Positions 11,690 to 20,129 of a DNA stretch of 64,000 nt are shown one piece after another (the first letter of the stretch is position 1; each line of letters begins with the position of its first letter). The DNA lies in NCBI RefSeq assembly GCF_900605015.1, contig NZ_LR027574.1, forward strand, positions 1,568-65,567, in the 5' to 3' direction. Made by a program: the position numbers and the translations under genes. This DNA comes from Olsenella sp. Marseille-P4559. Lineage in GTDB: Bacteria > Actinomycetota > Coriobacteriia > Coriobacteriales > Atopobiaceae. The notes under the pieces were generated by a model. The model was not told the origin of the DNA and ran no database searches. It was given only the letters and a program-made list of their open reading frames with translations.

Positions 11690-11764
11690 CATCTCTCGGG
11701 CTGTTAATCCATTCCAAACTGGGTAGGTTCTTCGGGTAAGATTGGGCTTAAGGAGATGGTTTGG

Positions 11765-12121
11765 ATGGCAGGCCTCACGAAGAACAAGAACTCCGTTGCG
11801 GCAGCATGGGTGGCAGTTGTCCTTGCCATTTTGGGAGCCCTCATGCTCTATCCCATTGGTGTTCCAGCCCTTAACTGCGCTTTTGTCATTGTGAAAATAT
11901 GCATGGTCTCTGGGCTTCTCATTTATATACTCTCGAGCAACCAGGACGCGGGGTTCAACCTGTGGCTGGTTGCAAGCATTGCGGCCGTGGTAATGACGGC
12001 CATCAAGTGGGGCTCGTCTGTCTCGCCTGACGTGTGGGAGATCATCTTGTACCTTGGCAGCATGGTCGTTGATCTTGGCATGCCGGCGCTGGTCCATCAT
12101 CTCTCTGGAGGCAAGGGATAG
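11765..12121 (+). CDS. small integral membrane protein, function unknown
   Basis: This 118-residue protein is hydrophobic throughout, with four probable membrane segments: AAAWVAVVLAILGALMLYP, a second around FVIVKICMVSGLLIYIL, a third around LWLVASIAAVVMTAI, and the C-terminal IILYLGSMVVDLGMPAL. I recognise no family. The ATG at 11765 is chosen over the one at 11756 because AAGGAG overlaps the first ATG but lies about 8 bases from the second. Confidence 0.6.
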   Translation: MAGLTKNKNSVAAAWVAVVLAILGALMLYPIGVPALNCAFVIVKICMVSGLLIYILSSNQDAGFNLWLVASIAAVVMTAIKWGSSVSPDVWEIILYLGSMVVDLGMPALVHHLSGGKG

Positions 12122-12428
12122 TTCCGCTCCGTTCGGTTCCCCTTCCCGGCTTTTCGAGGAGTGGGACTACGTCTACTTGCGCATGCCTCAAGCAAGGCTA
12201 ACGGTTCGTATAGCTAGCTAAATCAGCCGCTCGCGTTTGGAAAACGACTACATGCTCGACGTTTGAGCTTTACTCGCTAGCGGGAACCTTTGCTTGCACT
12301 TGAAAAAGTCCTTCTCCCTAAGTAGTCGTTCTGTTGTCTTCACACTTTTAAAAACGTCTTCGAAAGTCATACTTTGTACAATATCGAACAGATACATCGT
12401 TATCTGGCTATTAGATGGGAGCCATCTC
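12122..12428 (+). promoter_or_regulatory. intergenic region with likely promoter for the hydrolase
   Basis: This 307-base stretch contains no gene I can support. It is AT-rich towards its right end, and TTGTACAATATCG at about 12374-12386 includes a plausible -10 element (TACAAT) for the hydrolase gene that follows. A short reading frame running into that gene has no ribosome site. Confidence 0.35.
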
Positions 12429-13193
12429 ATGAGCTACGAGGAGCGAGAGCACTGGTGCCGGCGTGAGGACAAGAACATCTACGGCAAGCTGTTCCTGCCC
12501 GAAGGGTGGGATGATGGCCGCCCGCGCGCAACGGCGATCTTCTCGCATGGGTTGAGCACCAACCATGGGGATATGGAGCCCTACGCCCGCACCGCCGCAG
12601 AGCGCGGCATGGTGTCGTACGTCTTCGACTTCTGCGGGGGAGGCAACTACAGCAGGAGTGACTGGCAGGACAACATGTCGCTCTTCACCGAACAGCATGA
12701 CCTCGAGTCCGTTGCCTGGGAACTCTCCCGTGAGCCATTCGTCGATGAGAGGAACCTGTTTCTCTGCGGATCGAGTCTTGGGGCAACGGTTACGCTCATG
12801 GCGGCACGCGCAAACGCCGACCTTGTAAGCGGGTGCGTCTTGCTTTACCCGGCATTCAACCTGCATGACGCGGTGCACCAGACGTGTCCCAACCGTGACC
12901 TCCTTCCGGATCGTTTTCCCATCATGGGGATGGACGTGAGCGGGGACTTCCTAAGGTCCTGCTATGACTATGACTTCTACGAGCACATCCCGGCCTTTCC
13001 GCGAGACGTCCTGCTCTTTCACGGGGATGCCGACAAGGCGGTGCCCCTGTCCTACTCGCAGCGTGCGGCGAGCCTCTTTCCCAACTGCGAGCTGCGTGTT
13101 ATTTCCGGTGGTGGTCACGGCTTCACGGGCGAGCAGTACTGGCAGGTTGTCGACCAGGCCACCGAGTGGTTGCGGGCGCACATTGGACGGTAA
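12429..13193 (+). CDS. alpha/beta hydrolase (acyl/peptidase S9-like esterase)
   Basis: The 254-residue protein has the alpha/beta-hydrolase pattern: oxyanion segment AIFSHGLSTNHGDMEPYA, nucleophile elbow LCGSSLGATVTL (Ser in G-S-S-L-G), the acid in LLFHGDADKAVPL and the catalytic histidine in VISGGGHGFTG. No signal peptide is seen, so it acts in the cytoplasm. Homologues are often called carboxylesterases or cinnamoyl-esterase-like hydrolases; the true substrate is unknown. The start at 12429 has GGGAG about 8 bases upstream; the frame stays open further upstream but without a suitable site. Confidence 0.82.
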   Translation: MSYEEREHWCRREDKNIYGKLFLPEGWDDGRPRATAIFSHGLSTNHGDMEPYARTAAERGMVSYVFDFCGGGNYSRSDWQDNMSLFTEQHDLESVAWELSREPFVDERNLFLCGSSLGATVTLMAARANADLVSGCVLLYPAFNLHDAVHQTCPNRDLLPDRFPIMGMDVSGDFLRSCYDYDFYEHIPAFPRDVLLFHGDADKAVPLSYSQRAASLFPNCELRVISGGGHGFTGEQYWQVVDQATEWLRAHIGR

Positions 13194-13355
13194 TGGGGCG
13201 CGTGCCTAATCTCCCCCAAGGTGGTAACAGCACCAAACCGCTGCCGATAAAACGTTTTTTTCCTACTGCTTGCGGAAGCCGTGCGTTATCCAGTTTGGTC
13301 ACGGGTAGGGGCTTCTATGTGTTGGTCACCATTCCACAACTGTTGGGAGGAAATC

Positions 13356-14105
13356 ATGTTTGAAATCAAAGGCAAGACTGCGGTTGTAACTGGCGGCACT
13401 TCGGGCATTGGCCTGGCTACCGCGAAGGCATTCCTCGAAAAGGGCGCGAAGGTCGTTATCGCTGGCCGAAACGAGGGGCGTGGAGCCAAGGCGCTTGAGG
13501 AGCTCAGGGCAGTATCTCCGGACGTCGTTTTCCACAAGACCGATACCAGCGATCCCGAGCAGGTTAAGGACCTTATCAACTTTGCTGTGAAGACATACGA
13601 TTCGGTTGACATCATGTACAACAATGCCGGCATCGCCAACTTCCTCCCTGTTGACCAGATGAGCGACGAGGACTTCAACACGCTCATCTCCATCAACCTC
13701 ACCGGCGTCTTCTATGGCATCAAGTACGCAGCCCTCCAGATGGAGAAGCAGGGCCACGGCGGCGCCATCGTGAGCACATCCTCCATCGAGGGCACCATCG
13801 GTGACCCCAACCTGCCGTCCTACAACGCTGCAAAGGGCGGCGTGAACCTGCTTACCCAGTCCGCCGCTCTGGCGCTTGCCAAGTACAACATCCGTGTGAA
13901 CACCGTGAACCCCGGCTACATCTATACCGGTATGATTAACGAGAAGACTATGGGCGAGGATGGCATGAAGCGCCTTGAGTCCCTGCACCCGCTGGGACGC
14001 CTTGGCAAGGCCGAGGAGATTGCCCACGGCGTGGTCTTCCTTGTCGAGAACGAGTTCACCACCGGCACGCACCTCTACATCGATGGCGGCTACACCGCAC
14101 AGTAA
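13356..14105 (+). CDS. short-chain dehydrogenase/reductase (copy 1)
   Basis: A classical SDR oxidoreductase of 249 residues. The NAD(P)-binding motif is TGGTSGIGLATA near residues 12-23, the structural motif is YNNAGIANF, and the catalytic triad is Ser in VSTSSIEG and Tyr/Lys in YNAAKGG; the C terminus is the usual THLYIDGGYTAQ. GGGAGG precedes the ATG. The second SDR at 15.0-15.8 kb is a close paralogue (compare AIVSTSSIEGTIGDP in both). A decayed LysR gene lies between them, so the pair may once have been under LysR control. The substrate is not predictable. Confidence 0.88.
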   Translation: MFEIKGKTAVVTGGTSGIGLATAKAFLEKGAKVVIAGRNEGRGAKALEELRAVSPDVVFHKTDTSDPEQVKDLINFAVKTYDSVDIMYNNAGIANFLPVDQMSDEDFNTLISINLTGVFYGIKYAALQMEKQGHGGAIVSTSSIEGTIGDPNLPSYNAAKGGVNLLTQSAALALAKYNIRVNTVNPGYIYTGMINEKTMGEDGMKRLESLHPLGRLGKAEEIAHGVVFLVENEFTTGTHLYIDGGYTAQ

Positions 14106-14130
14106 GGCGAAAGGGATTCCGTGCATAATG

Positions 14131-14165
14131 GCCCTCCGGCACCGCAGGATGTCGGAGGGCTTTCT
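14131..14165 (+). terminator. rho-independent terminator after SDR copy 1
   Basis: GCCCTCCG at 14131-14138 pairs perfectly with CGGAGGGC at 14153-14160, followed by TTTCT. Confidence 0.75.
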
Positions 14166-14179
14166 CATGTGCGCAGTCA

Positions 14180-14990
14180 TAACACGTTCGCAAAAGCGCA
14201 TGCAGCGGCATTGCCCGTGTCATATGCCACGACCATGTCACCGCCCGTGGGCTTGCATCCTACAAGCGGGACGCAGACAACCTTGTCGGGGACCCGCTCC
14301 CCCGGCAGGCCTACGTCGATGGCGCCCAGGCAGAGGAACCTGCCCGTACACACAAGCAGCACCATCTCGGCGTGTGCGCTCACGTAGGTCATATCTTGTG
14401 CATCACACCCAACAGACACCAGGTAGCGGGCCTTGGCGTGGTAGCTCCGCATGTCGTTGCTGGTGAAGAGTGCTATGCGCTGTCACGCAAGGTCACTCGG
14501 TGTACAGGCGGTGTGACGGGAAAAAGGGTGACCCGTAACCAGTCAACACACAGTAGCGCATGCGCCTGAGGACACGCATGCCCACAGCGTCCTGGGGGTG
14601 GGCGTTCTCCTCGAGCGTTATTGCAACGTCCACTCTTCCGCGGCGTATCTCATCACAGGGGTCGGTCAAGCCGGATGCCTCCGTGAACGAGAGGTCCGTC
14701 TCCGGATGCTCCTGCGCCATCCGGGTGATTGCTGGAGCGATGAGGGCAAGGGGTGTTGCGGGCAAATACCCAACGCGTAGCGGTCCTGAGGTGCCTGTGC
14801 GGACGCCGTGCATCTTCGCGCAGGGTCTCGTTGCTCAGCCTGAGGGTCTCCTCACAGCGTGCGAGCAGCACTAGGCCCGCCTTAGTGGGAAACGCAGGGA
14901 GCATTCCTTCAAGGAATACCTTTTGCCATCCAGCCGTGACATGCGGAATCTCTTTTGTGTTGTGCGCCCGGGTGGGTAGCCTTGCCAAAG
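14180..14990 (-). pseudogene. LysR-family regulator, decayed
   Basis: Leftward reading shows pieces of a LysR-type regulator in different frames. One piece resembles the end of the DNA-binding region (EGMLPAFPTKAGLVLLARCE). A central piece is the effector domain (GPLRVGYLPATPLALIAPAI, then RRGRVDVAITLEE). The last piece has the C-terminal strand GGDMVVAYDTGNAAACAF. Stops and frame changes separate them, and the helix-turn-helix start is not recognisable. LysR regulators typically lie beside and divergent from the SDR gene they control, so this was probably the regulator of SDR copy 2. Confidence 0.65.
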
Positions 14991-15041
14991 GGGAGGACTG
15001 CTCGCCCTTGGCATATACGCCATCAACGAACGGAGGCCCAC

Positions 15042-15791
15042 ATGTTTGACATCAAGGGAAAGGCCGCCATCGTCACTGGAGGCACCTCGGGCATTGGCCT
15101 TGCCACGGCGCAGGCACTTCTCGCCAAGGGAGCCAAGGTCGTCGTGGCTGGCCGCAACGCCCAACGCGGCGAGAAGGCCGTGGAGGAGCTTTCCAGAACG
15201 TCTTCCGAGGTCGCCTTCTGCCAGGCAGACGCGTCAAACGAGAAGAGCGTAAGGGACCTGGTCGACTTCGCTGTCGATCGCTTTGGCTCCTTGGACATCA
15301 TGGTCAACAACGCCGGTACCGGTACCATGGCAACGGTGGACGAGATGACCGACGAGGACTGGCGCCAGGTCATCGACATCAACCTCACGGGCGTCTTCTA
15401 CGGCGTCAAGTACGCGGCCATCCAGATGAAGAGGCAGGGTCACGGCGGGGCCATCGTGAGCACGTCCTCCATCGAGGGCACGATTGGCGACCCGCTCATC
15501 CCGTCGTACTGCGCGGCAAAGGGCGGCGTGAACCTGCTAACGAAGTCATCCGCGCTGGCGCTGGCAAAAGACGGCATCCGCGTGAGCACGGTGAACCCCG
15601 GCTACGTGGATACTCCACTCGTGAGCGCCGAGCTCATTGGGCAGAAGCGCCACGATGAGCTTCTCGCCATGCACCCGCTTGGGCGCTTTGCCAAGCCCGA
15701 GGAGATTGCGCACGCCGTGGTCTTCCTTGTCGAGAACGAGTTTGTCACGGGAACGCAGCTCTATGTCGACGGCGGCTACACCGCGCAGTAG
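15042..15791 (+). CDS. short-chain dehydrogenase/reductase (copy 2)
   Basis: This 249-residue SDR closely matches copy 1 in length and motifs: TGGTSGIGLATA for cofactor binding, VNNAGTGTM, catalytic Ser in VSTSSIEG, Tyr/Lys in YCAAKGG, and the ending TQLYVDGGYTAQ. The differences are spread along the protein, so this is an old duplication, not an assembly repeat. The ATG at 15042 starts at the same residue as copy 1 (MFDIKGK against MFEIKGK). The upstream LysR remnant suggests that it lost its regulator. Confidence 0.88.
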   Translation: MFDIKGKAAIVTGGTSGIGLATAQALLAKGAKVVVAGRNAQRGEKAVEELSRTSSEVAFCQADASNEKSVRDLVDFAVDRFGSLDIMVNNAGTGTMATVDEMTDEDWRQVIDINLTGVFYGVKYAAIQMKRQGHGGAIVSTSSIEGTIGDPLIPSYCAAKGGVNLLTKSSALALAKDGIRVSTVNPGYVDTPLVSAELIGQKRHDELLAMHPLGRFAKPEEIAHAVVFLVENEFVTGTQLYVDGGYTAQ

Positions 15792-15814
15792 GACGAGAGG
15801 TACCTGGCGTTACG

Positions 15815-15848
15815 GCCCTCTGGTGCACTTGTGTGCCAGGGGGCTTTT
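15815..15848 (+). terminator. rho-independent terminator after SDR copy 2
   Basis: An imperfect hairpin with arms around CTGGTGCAC and GTGCCAG, extended by CCC/GGG at its base, is followed by TTTT. Confidence 0.6.
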
Positions 15849-15852
15849 GCTT

Positions 15853-15920
15853 GGGCGCGGGACGGCTGCGGGCGCGGGACGGCTGCGGGCGCGGGACGGC
15901 TGCGGGCGCGGGACGGCTGC
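15853..15920 (+). repeat. 17-bp tandem repeat, four perfect copies
   Basis: The unit GGGCGCGGGACGGCTGC repeats four times head to tail at 15853, 15870, 15887 and 15904, followed by a degenerate fifth start (GGCGACGGG). It lies in the gap between the SDR terminator and tmk, outside any supported gene. Such arrays vary in copy number by slippage. Confidence 0.9.
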
Positions 15921-15955
15921 GGCGACGGGTGGGGTCGGCAACGGCTGGCCTGCTC

Positions 15956-16038
15956 GGAATCATTGCGCATCCATTGCTGATGCTCAGAGCTCAACTGGGA
16001 GGATATCATCGTTACCCTACACGAGCGCGCAATAATTC
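15956..16038 (+). repeat. 83-bp MITE-like element, copy 1
   Basis: An 83-bp stretch beginning GGAATCATTGCGCA and ending GCGCGCAATAATTC matches a second 83-bp stretch at 46446-46528 without gaps; by eye about three quarters of positions agree. The ends are imperfect inverted repeats of about 14 bp. It contains no reading frame. The structure fits a miniature inverted-repeat element or a REP-like palindromic repeat. Confidence 0.65.
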
Positions 16039-16172
16039 TCAGTGCGATAAGGGCCACCATCCGCACCTGCTGCGCAAACACGCCCTTGCCCCACCAACTC
16101 CCCACGATGACCTGCTAAAGTAATTCGGCTACCCATGCAATGGCATACGGAGGCGGGAGGAGGCATGCGTCG

Positions 16173-16853
16173 GTGGCAGCGGGGAAGACATCTGAAGGAC
16201 GGGGCCTGTTTGTGACCCTCGAAGGAATCGACGGCTGCGGCAAGACTACGCAGGCGGCGAGACTGGCTACAGCGCTCGAGGCTGTCGGCTGTGACGTAGT
16301 GCGCTTGCGCGAGCCCGGCGGTACATCTATCTCCGAGAAGATCCGCGGCCTGTTGCTCGATGCCTCCAATGCCGAGATGTGCCCCGAGTGCGAGCTGCTC
16401 CTCTACGAGGCCAGCCGCGCGCAGCTGGTCCGCCAGGTCATCGAGCCCGCGCTCGAGCGCGGCGCCATGGTGGTGTGTGACCGCTTCTTCGACTCGACCC
16501 TGGCCTACCAGGAGGCCGCACGGGGTCTCTCGTCCAAGACTGTGCGAGCGGCCAACGCGCTGGGCAGCTGTGGCGTTACTCCAGATCGCACGGTTGTCCT
16601 AGATATCGATCCGGTGGTCGCGTTTTCCCGTGCCACCGAAGGCGGCGTCGACCGCCTCGAGGCGGAGGGGCTTGCCTTCCAGAACCGCGTGCGCACGGGC
16701 TATCTGCGCCTTGCCGAAGAGGAGCCAAGCCGCGTGCGCCTGGTGGACGCCGCCGGCACGCCGGATGAGGTATACGGCGCCCTTGTCGCTTCCCTTGTGG
16801 ACGTTCTCCCCGTGTCGCTCTTCCCGGAGGTTGAGCATCATGGCCGCCGCTAG
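16173..16853 (+). CDS. tmk: thymidylate kinase
   Basis: Tmk phosphorylates dTMP to dTDP. The P-loop is LEGIDGCGKTTQ near residues 15-26, the dTMP-binding segment is RLREPGGTSISEKIR, and CDRFFDSTLAYQEAARGL is the conserved DR(Y/F) region. The GTG at 16173 is preferred because AGGAGG at 16158-16163 is 9 bases upstream; an earlier in-frame ATG at 16140 has no site. The gene overlaps holB by 14 bases, as in the common Gram-positive order tmk-holB-ricT. Confidence 0.93.
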   Translation: MAAGKTSEGRGLFVTLEGIDGCGKTTQAARLATALEAVGCDVVRLREPGGTSISEKIRGLLLDASNAEMCPECELLLYEASRAQLVRQVIEPALERGAMVVCDRFFDSTLAYQEAARGLSSKTVRAANALGSCGVTPDRTVVLDIDPVVAFSRATEGGVDRLEAEGLAFQNRVRTGYLRLAEEEPSRVRLVDAAGTPDEVYGALVASLVDVLPVSLFPEVEHHGRR

Positions 16854-18012
16854 GGAGGGCTCCGTGCCCGCATCCGCGCACGCCGCTGTCGTGCTTGATG
16901 CGCTTAGCGACCAGCCGCGCGTCCGTGACCTGCTCACCGCGGCTGTGAGAGAAAACCGTCTCTCGCACGCATATCTCTTTGTGGGGGTGCCGGGTTGCGG
17001 CATGGAGGAGGCCGCTGCCGCATTGGCGCAGTGCATTGTCTGTCCCAATGATGGCTGTGGCACCTGCGACGATTGCCGCCGCGTGGAGCATCGCACCCAC
17101 CCCGACGTCCAGTGGCTCTCGCCGGGAAGCGTAACCGGTTACCTTGTTGACCAGGTGCGCACCCTCATCGAGGGCGCGACTCGCGCGCCCAGCCGTGCCC
17201 GCGCGAAGGTCTACGTGCTTGAGAGCGCGGGTCTTCTCCGCGGCACGTCGGCAAACGCCTTGCTCAAGACCATCGAGGAGCCGCCCGAGGGCGTGGTGTT
17301 CATCCTTCTCGCCCGCTCGGTGGCATCGGTGCTGTCCACGATTGTCTCTCGCTGTCAGGTGGTGCCATTTCGCACCATTGCACCCAGCGTGGCTCTCGAC
17401 GAGGTCATGCACCGCTCCGGTGCAAGCGAGGATGAGGCGGCGAGGATCGCACTATCGGTTACCGGCACTCCCGCGCGTGCCTCGGAGTTTCTCGCCTCTC
17501 CCTCGCGCCGTGAGGTGAGGCGCCTGGTCGTTCGCATCTTGGACGAGCTTGGTCGTGACGATTCGTGGGACATGCTCTGCTCGGCACGTGACCTTTTGGC
17601 TGCCGTGCGCGTGCCTTTGAGGGACGTCCAGGTGGCTCAGGACGAGGCCGCTAAGGAAAGCGCAGACTTCCTTACCGCATCGGCGCTCAAGCAGGTGGCC
17701 GACGCAAACAAGCGCGAGCTTACGGTACGTGAGCGTTCCGGTATCATGGAGGCCCTGGCCGCTGCAGACTCTCTTCTGCGCGACGTGCTCGTACGCTGCG
17801 AGGGCGTGCCGCAAAAGATCGTGAACGGGGACGCGGCCGCCGTGGTCGACCGCCTTGCCGCATCCACAGGAACGCGCGGTGCACTTTCTGCGCTCAAGGC
17901 GGTTTCTGCAACGCGCGACGACCTCGCGCACAACGTATCCCCCCAGCTGGCCCTTGAGGTCATGCTTCTTCGTATCAAGGAGGCGCTCGCATGCCCACCG
18001 TCATTCCGGTGA
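16840..18012 (+). CDS. holB: DNA polymerase III delta' subunit
   Basis: This 390-residue clamp-loader subunit has the expected first-domain features: RLSHAYLFVGVPGCGMEEAA in place of a full P-loop, a zinc-binding cysteine cluster CIVCPNDGCGTCDDC, the DEAD-box-like position in KVYVLESAGLL, and the sensor-1 region NALLKTIEEPPEGVVFILLA followed by TIVSRCQVVPF. It acts with delta and tau/gamma to load the beta sliding clamp. The ATG at 16840 lies inside the end of tmk with GGAGG upstream. Its 3' end overlaps ricT by 22 bases, indicating translational coupling. Confidence 0.9.
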   Translation: MAAAREGSVPASAHAAVVLDALSDQPRVRDLLTAAVRENRLSHAYLFVGVPGCGMEEAAAALAQCIVCPNDGCGTCDDCRRVEHRTHPDVQWLSPGSVTGYLVDQVRTLIEGATRAPSRARAKVYVLESAGLLRGTSANALLKTIEEPPEGVVFILLARSVASVLSTIVSRCQVVPFRTIAPSVALDEVMHRSGASEDEAARIALSVTGTPARASEFLASPSRREVRRLVVRILDELGRDDSWDMLCSARDLLAAVRVPLRDVQVAQDEAAKESADFLTASALKQVADANKRELTVRERSGIMEALAAADSLLRDVLVRCEGVPQKIVNGDAAAVVDRLAASTGTRGALSALKAVSATRDDLAHNVSPQLALEVMLLRIKEALACPPSFR

Positions 18013-19613
18013 AGTTCAAATATGCTGCCCGCGACCTGTGGTTTGACGTCGCGGGCACCGAGGCCGTCGAGGCAGACCACGTGATCTGCGCCACCGAGCG
18101 TGGCCACGAGATTGGCCTTGTCACCGCAGACGCTCGCGAGATGAGCGCCGAGGACCTCGACCGCGTAACCAACCATGCCCAGCTCAGACCCGTGCTTCGC
18201 GTTGCAAGTGACGAGGACCTCGCCCACGCAGAGGAGCTTGCCGATGAGGGCGAAAAGGCACTCCCCGTCTTTAGGCGCCTGGTCTCCCAGAGCGAGCTCG
18301 ACATGAAGCCCGTGGGCGTCGAGTACCTCTTCGATGGCGGTAAGGTGGTCTGCTACTTCTCGGCCGAGGAGCGCGTGGACTTTCGCCAGCTGGTGCGCGA
18401 CCTCTCCCGCGAGCTCCACAAGCGCATCGACATGCGCCAGATTGGCGTGCGTGAGGAGGCTGCCGTGGTGGGCGGTTGGGGGCACTGCGGCCAGGAGCTG
18501 TGCTGCACCCGCTTTGGCCTCGCCTTCGAGCCGGTTTCCATTCGCATGGCAAAGGAGCAGGACCTGCCACTCAACTCTACCAAGATCTCGGGTGCGTGTG
18601 GGCGCCTCATGTGCTGCCTGCGCTATGAGTTCGAGGCGTACCGCGACTTCAAGGGCCGCGCCCCCAAGCGCAACGCTGTCATCGAGACGCCGCTGGGCAA
18701 GGCCAAGATCGTGGAGTACGACACCCCCAAGGAAGAGCTTTGCCTGCGCCTGGAGAACGGCAAGCAGGTGCGCGTGCCGCTGGCCGAGATGATTGCCTCC
18801 GATGCCGCCGTAAAGAAGTCCAAGGACCTGGGCTGCGCCTGCCGCCCTGACACGGTGACGCGCGACGCTCTCGAGCGCCTCCAATCGCCTGACGTTCGCA
18901 TGGCTTTGGCCGAGCTTGACCGTGCGCACGGCGTGACGCCTCCCGAGGGCTTCGACGACGCGGACCTCTTCGTGCGGCCCAAGCGCCGTCGCAGGCGCGC
19001 GGGTGACGGCGGTGCGGCCGAGGGTGCCGAGAGGCGCCAGGCTGCGGGACCGGAAGTTACGGATGCCGCCGATACCAAGGGCGAGCAGCAGCCCACGAGA
19101 CGCCGCCACCGCAACGGTCGTACGGCACGCGTGGAGCTTGCTGCCGAGGAGTTCGAAGTCACGGTGACCAGCAACGTGGAGGCCGATGCGGATGCGCCTA
19201 GGCCCACACGTCGCCGCAGACACCACCGCGTCACTGGAAGCGCAACCGGCGTCGAGGGCGGGCAGGGTCGCGGGATGGGTGCCGAGAAGGGCACTGGTGC
19301 CGGCACCAGACAGGCGCAGAGCGCGCAGCAGCGTCGTCGCACGCGTCACCCAGGCGACCGCGGGGGTGCTGCAGCGCAGGGCTCCAACGTCTCCAGCCAG
19401 GGTGGTCCCTCTCGCCCCGGCAATGGCCGGCAGGGTGGCCGTCCCTCGCCCAAGCACATGGCACCCACCGATGGTGCCGCAGGCCAGCCGGGCGCAGACG
19501 GCGCCGCACCCAAGCGTCGCCGTCGCCATCGTGGCGGCCGTGGACGTCGTGGCGGCGGCGAGGGTGGTTCTGCAGGCAACGGCGCGCAGCCCTCGGCGCC
19601 GACAGGGGAGTAG
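17991..19613 (+). CDS. ricT: PSP1/RicT-family protein with long basic C-terminal tail
   Basis: The first ~270 residues are a PSP1 domain of the RicT (YaaT) family: FKYAARDLWFD near the start, FSAEERVDFRQLVRDLSREL, then the cysteine-rich core WGHCGQELCCTRFG and GACGRLMCCLRYEFEAY. In Bacillus subtilis RicT forms, with RicA and RicF, an Fe-S complex that helps RNase Y process mRNA. From about residue 330 to 540 the sequence is low-complexity, rich in Arg, Gly, Ala and Gln (PKRRRRRAGDGG; RRRRHRGGRGRRGGG). Such tails suggest RNA binding, which is inference. It is much longer than the ~275-residue B. subtilis protein. Confidence 0.88.
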   Translation: MPTVIPVKFKYAARDLWFDVAGTEAVEADHVICATERGHEIGLVTADAREMSAEDLDRVTNHAQLRPVLRVASDEDLAHAEELADEGEKALPVFRRLVSQSELDMKPVGVEYLFDGGKVVCYFSAEERVDFRQLVRDLSRELHKRIDMRQIGVREEAAVVGGWGHCGQELCCTRFGLAFEPVSIRMAKEQDLPLNSTKISGACGRLMCCLRYEFEAYRDFKGRAPKRNAVIETPLGKAKIVEYDTPKEELCLRLENGKQVRVPLAEMIASDAAVKKSKDLGCACRPDTVTRDALERLQSPDVRMALAELDRAHGVTPPEGFDDADLFVRPKRRRRRAGDGGAAEGAERRQAAGPEVTDAADTKGEQQPTRRRHRNGRTARVELAAEEFEVTVTSNVEADADAPRPTRRRRHHRVTGSATGVEGGQGRGMGAEKGTGAGTRQAQSAQQRRRTRHPGDRGGAAAQGSNVSSQGGPSRPGNGRQGGRPSPKHMAPTDGAAGQPGADGAAPKRRRRHRGGRGRRGGGEGGSAGNGAQPSAPTGE

Positions 19614-19620
19614 GTGGCTC

Positions 19621-20049
19621 GTGTACGAACTCTCGACCGAGTACTGGTTTGACTCGGCGCACTTCCTGACCGGCTACAACGGCAAGTGCGAGAACCTGCA
19701 TGGCCACCAGTGGCGCGTGACCGCCTACGTTCGCTCAAGGGAGCTGGGCGCCTCGGGCACGGAGAGGGACATGATCGTGGACTTTGTCGCGTTCAAGCGC
19801 ATCGTGCGCGAGGAGTGCGACGCGCTCGACCATACCTTCCTTGTGGAGGAGGGCTCCCTTAAGCCCGCGACGCTCGAAGCGCTCGAGTCCGAGGGCTTTA
19901 GCCTCACCATTCTTCCGTTTCGCACCACGGCCGAGAACCTCGCACACTACCTTTTCGACCGGCTTGTCGCGCGTGGGCTGCCCGTTGGCCGCGTGGACTG
20001 CAACGAGACTCCCAACAACCGGGCGTCGTACGCGCCAGACCAGGGGTAG
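19621..20049 (+). CDS. queD: 6-carboxy-5,6,7,8-tetrahydropterin synthase QueD
   Basis: QueD makes 6-carboxy-tetrahydropterin from 7,8-dihydroneopterin triphosphate in the queuosine/preQ0 pathway. The 142-residue protein shows the zinc ligands in DSAHFLTGYNGKCENLHGHQW (first His, then His-x-His), the catalytic Cys in KCENLHGH, the aspartate/histidine segment DALDHTFL, and the C-terminal glutamate in CNETPNNRASY. The start is a GTG at 19621 with GGGGAG and GTAGG just upstream. It follows ricT by 7 bases. No other queuosine genes are visible nearby. Confidence 0.9.
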   Translation: MYELSTEYWFDSAHFLTGYNGKCENLHGHQWRVTAYVRSRELGASGTERDMIVDFVAFKRIVREECDALDHTFLVEEGSLKPATLEALESEGFSLTILPFRTTAENLAHYLFDRLVARGLPVGRVDCNETPNNRASYAPDQG

Positions 20050-20129
20050 GCGGGGCCTGGGCCCCAGGGGCCGCCCGGGTGGGTCCCAGGGGCCGACCAG
20101 GCCAAGGCCCCAAGGTCCTTCTCGCCACC

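Noticed and set aside
17637-19529. A 630-codon minus-strand open frame opposite holB and ricT
   Set aside because: Low-complexity Ala/Thr/Arg translation produced by the GC-rich third positions of ricT; no start context or domain.
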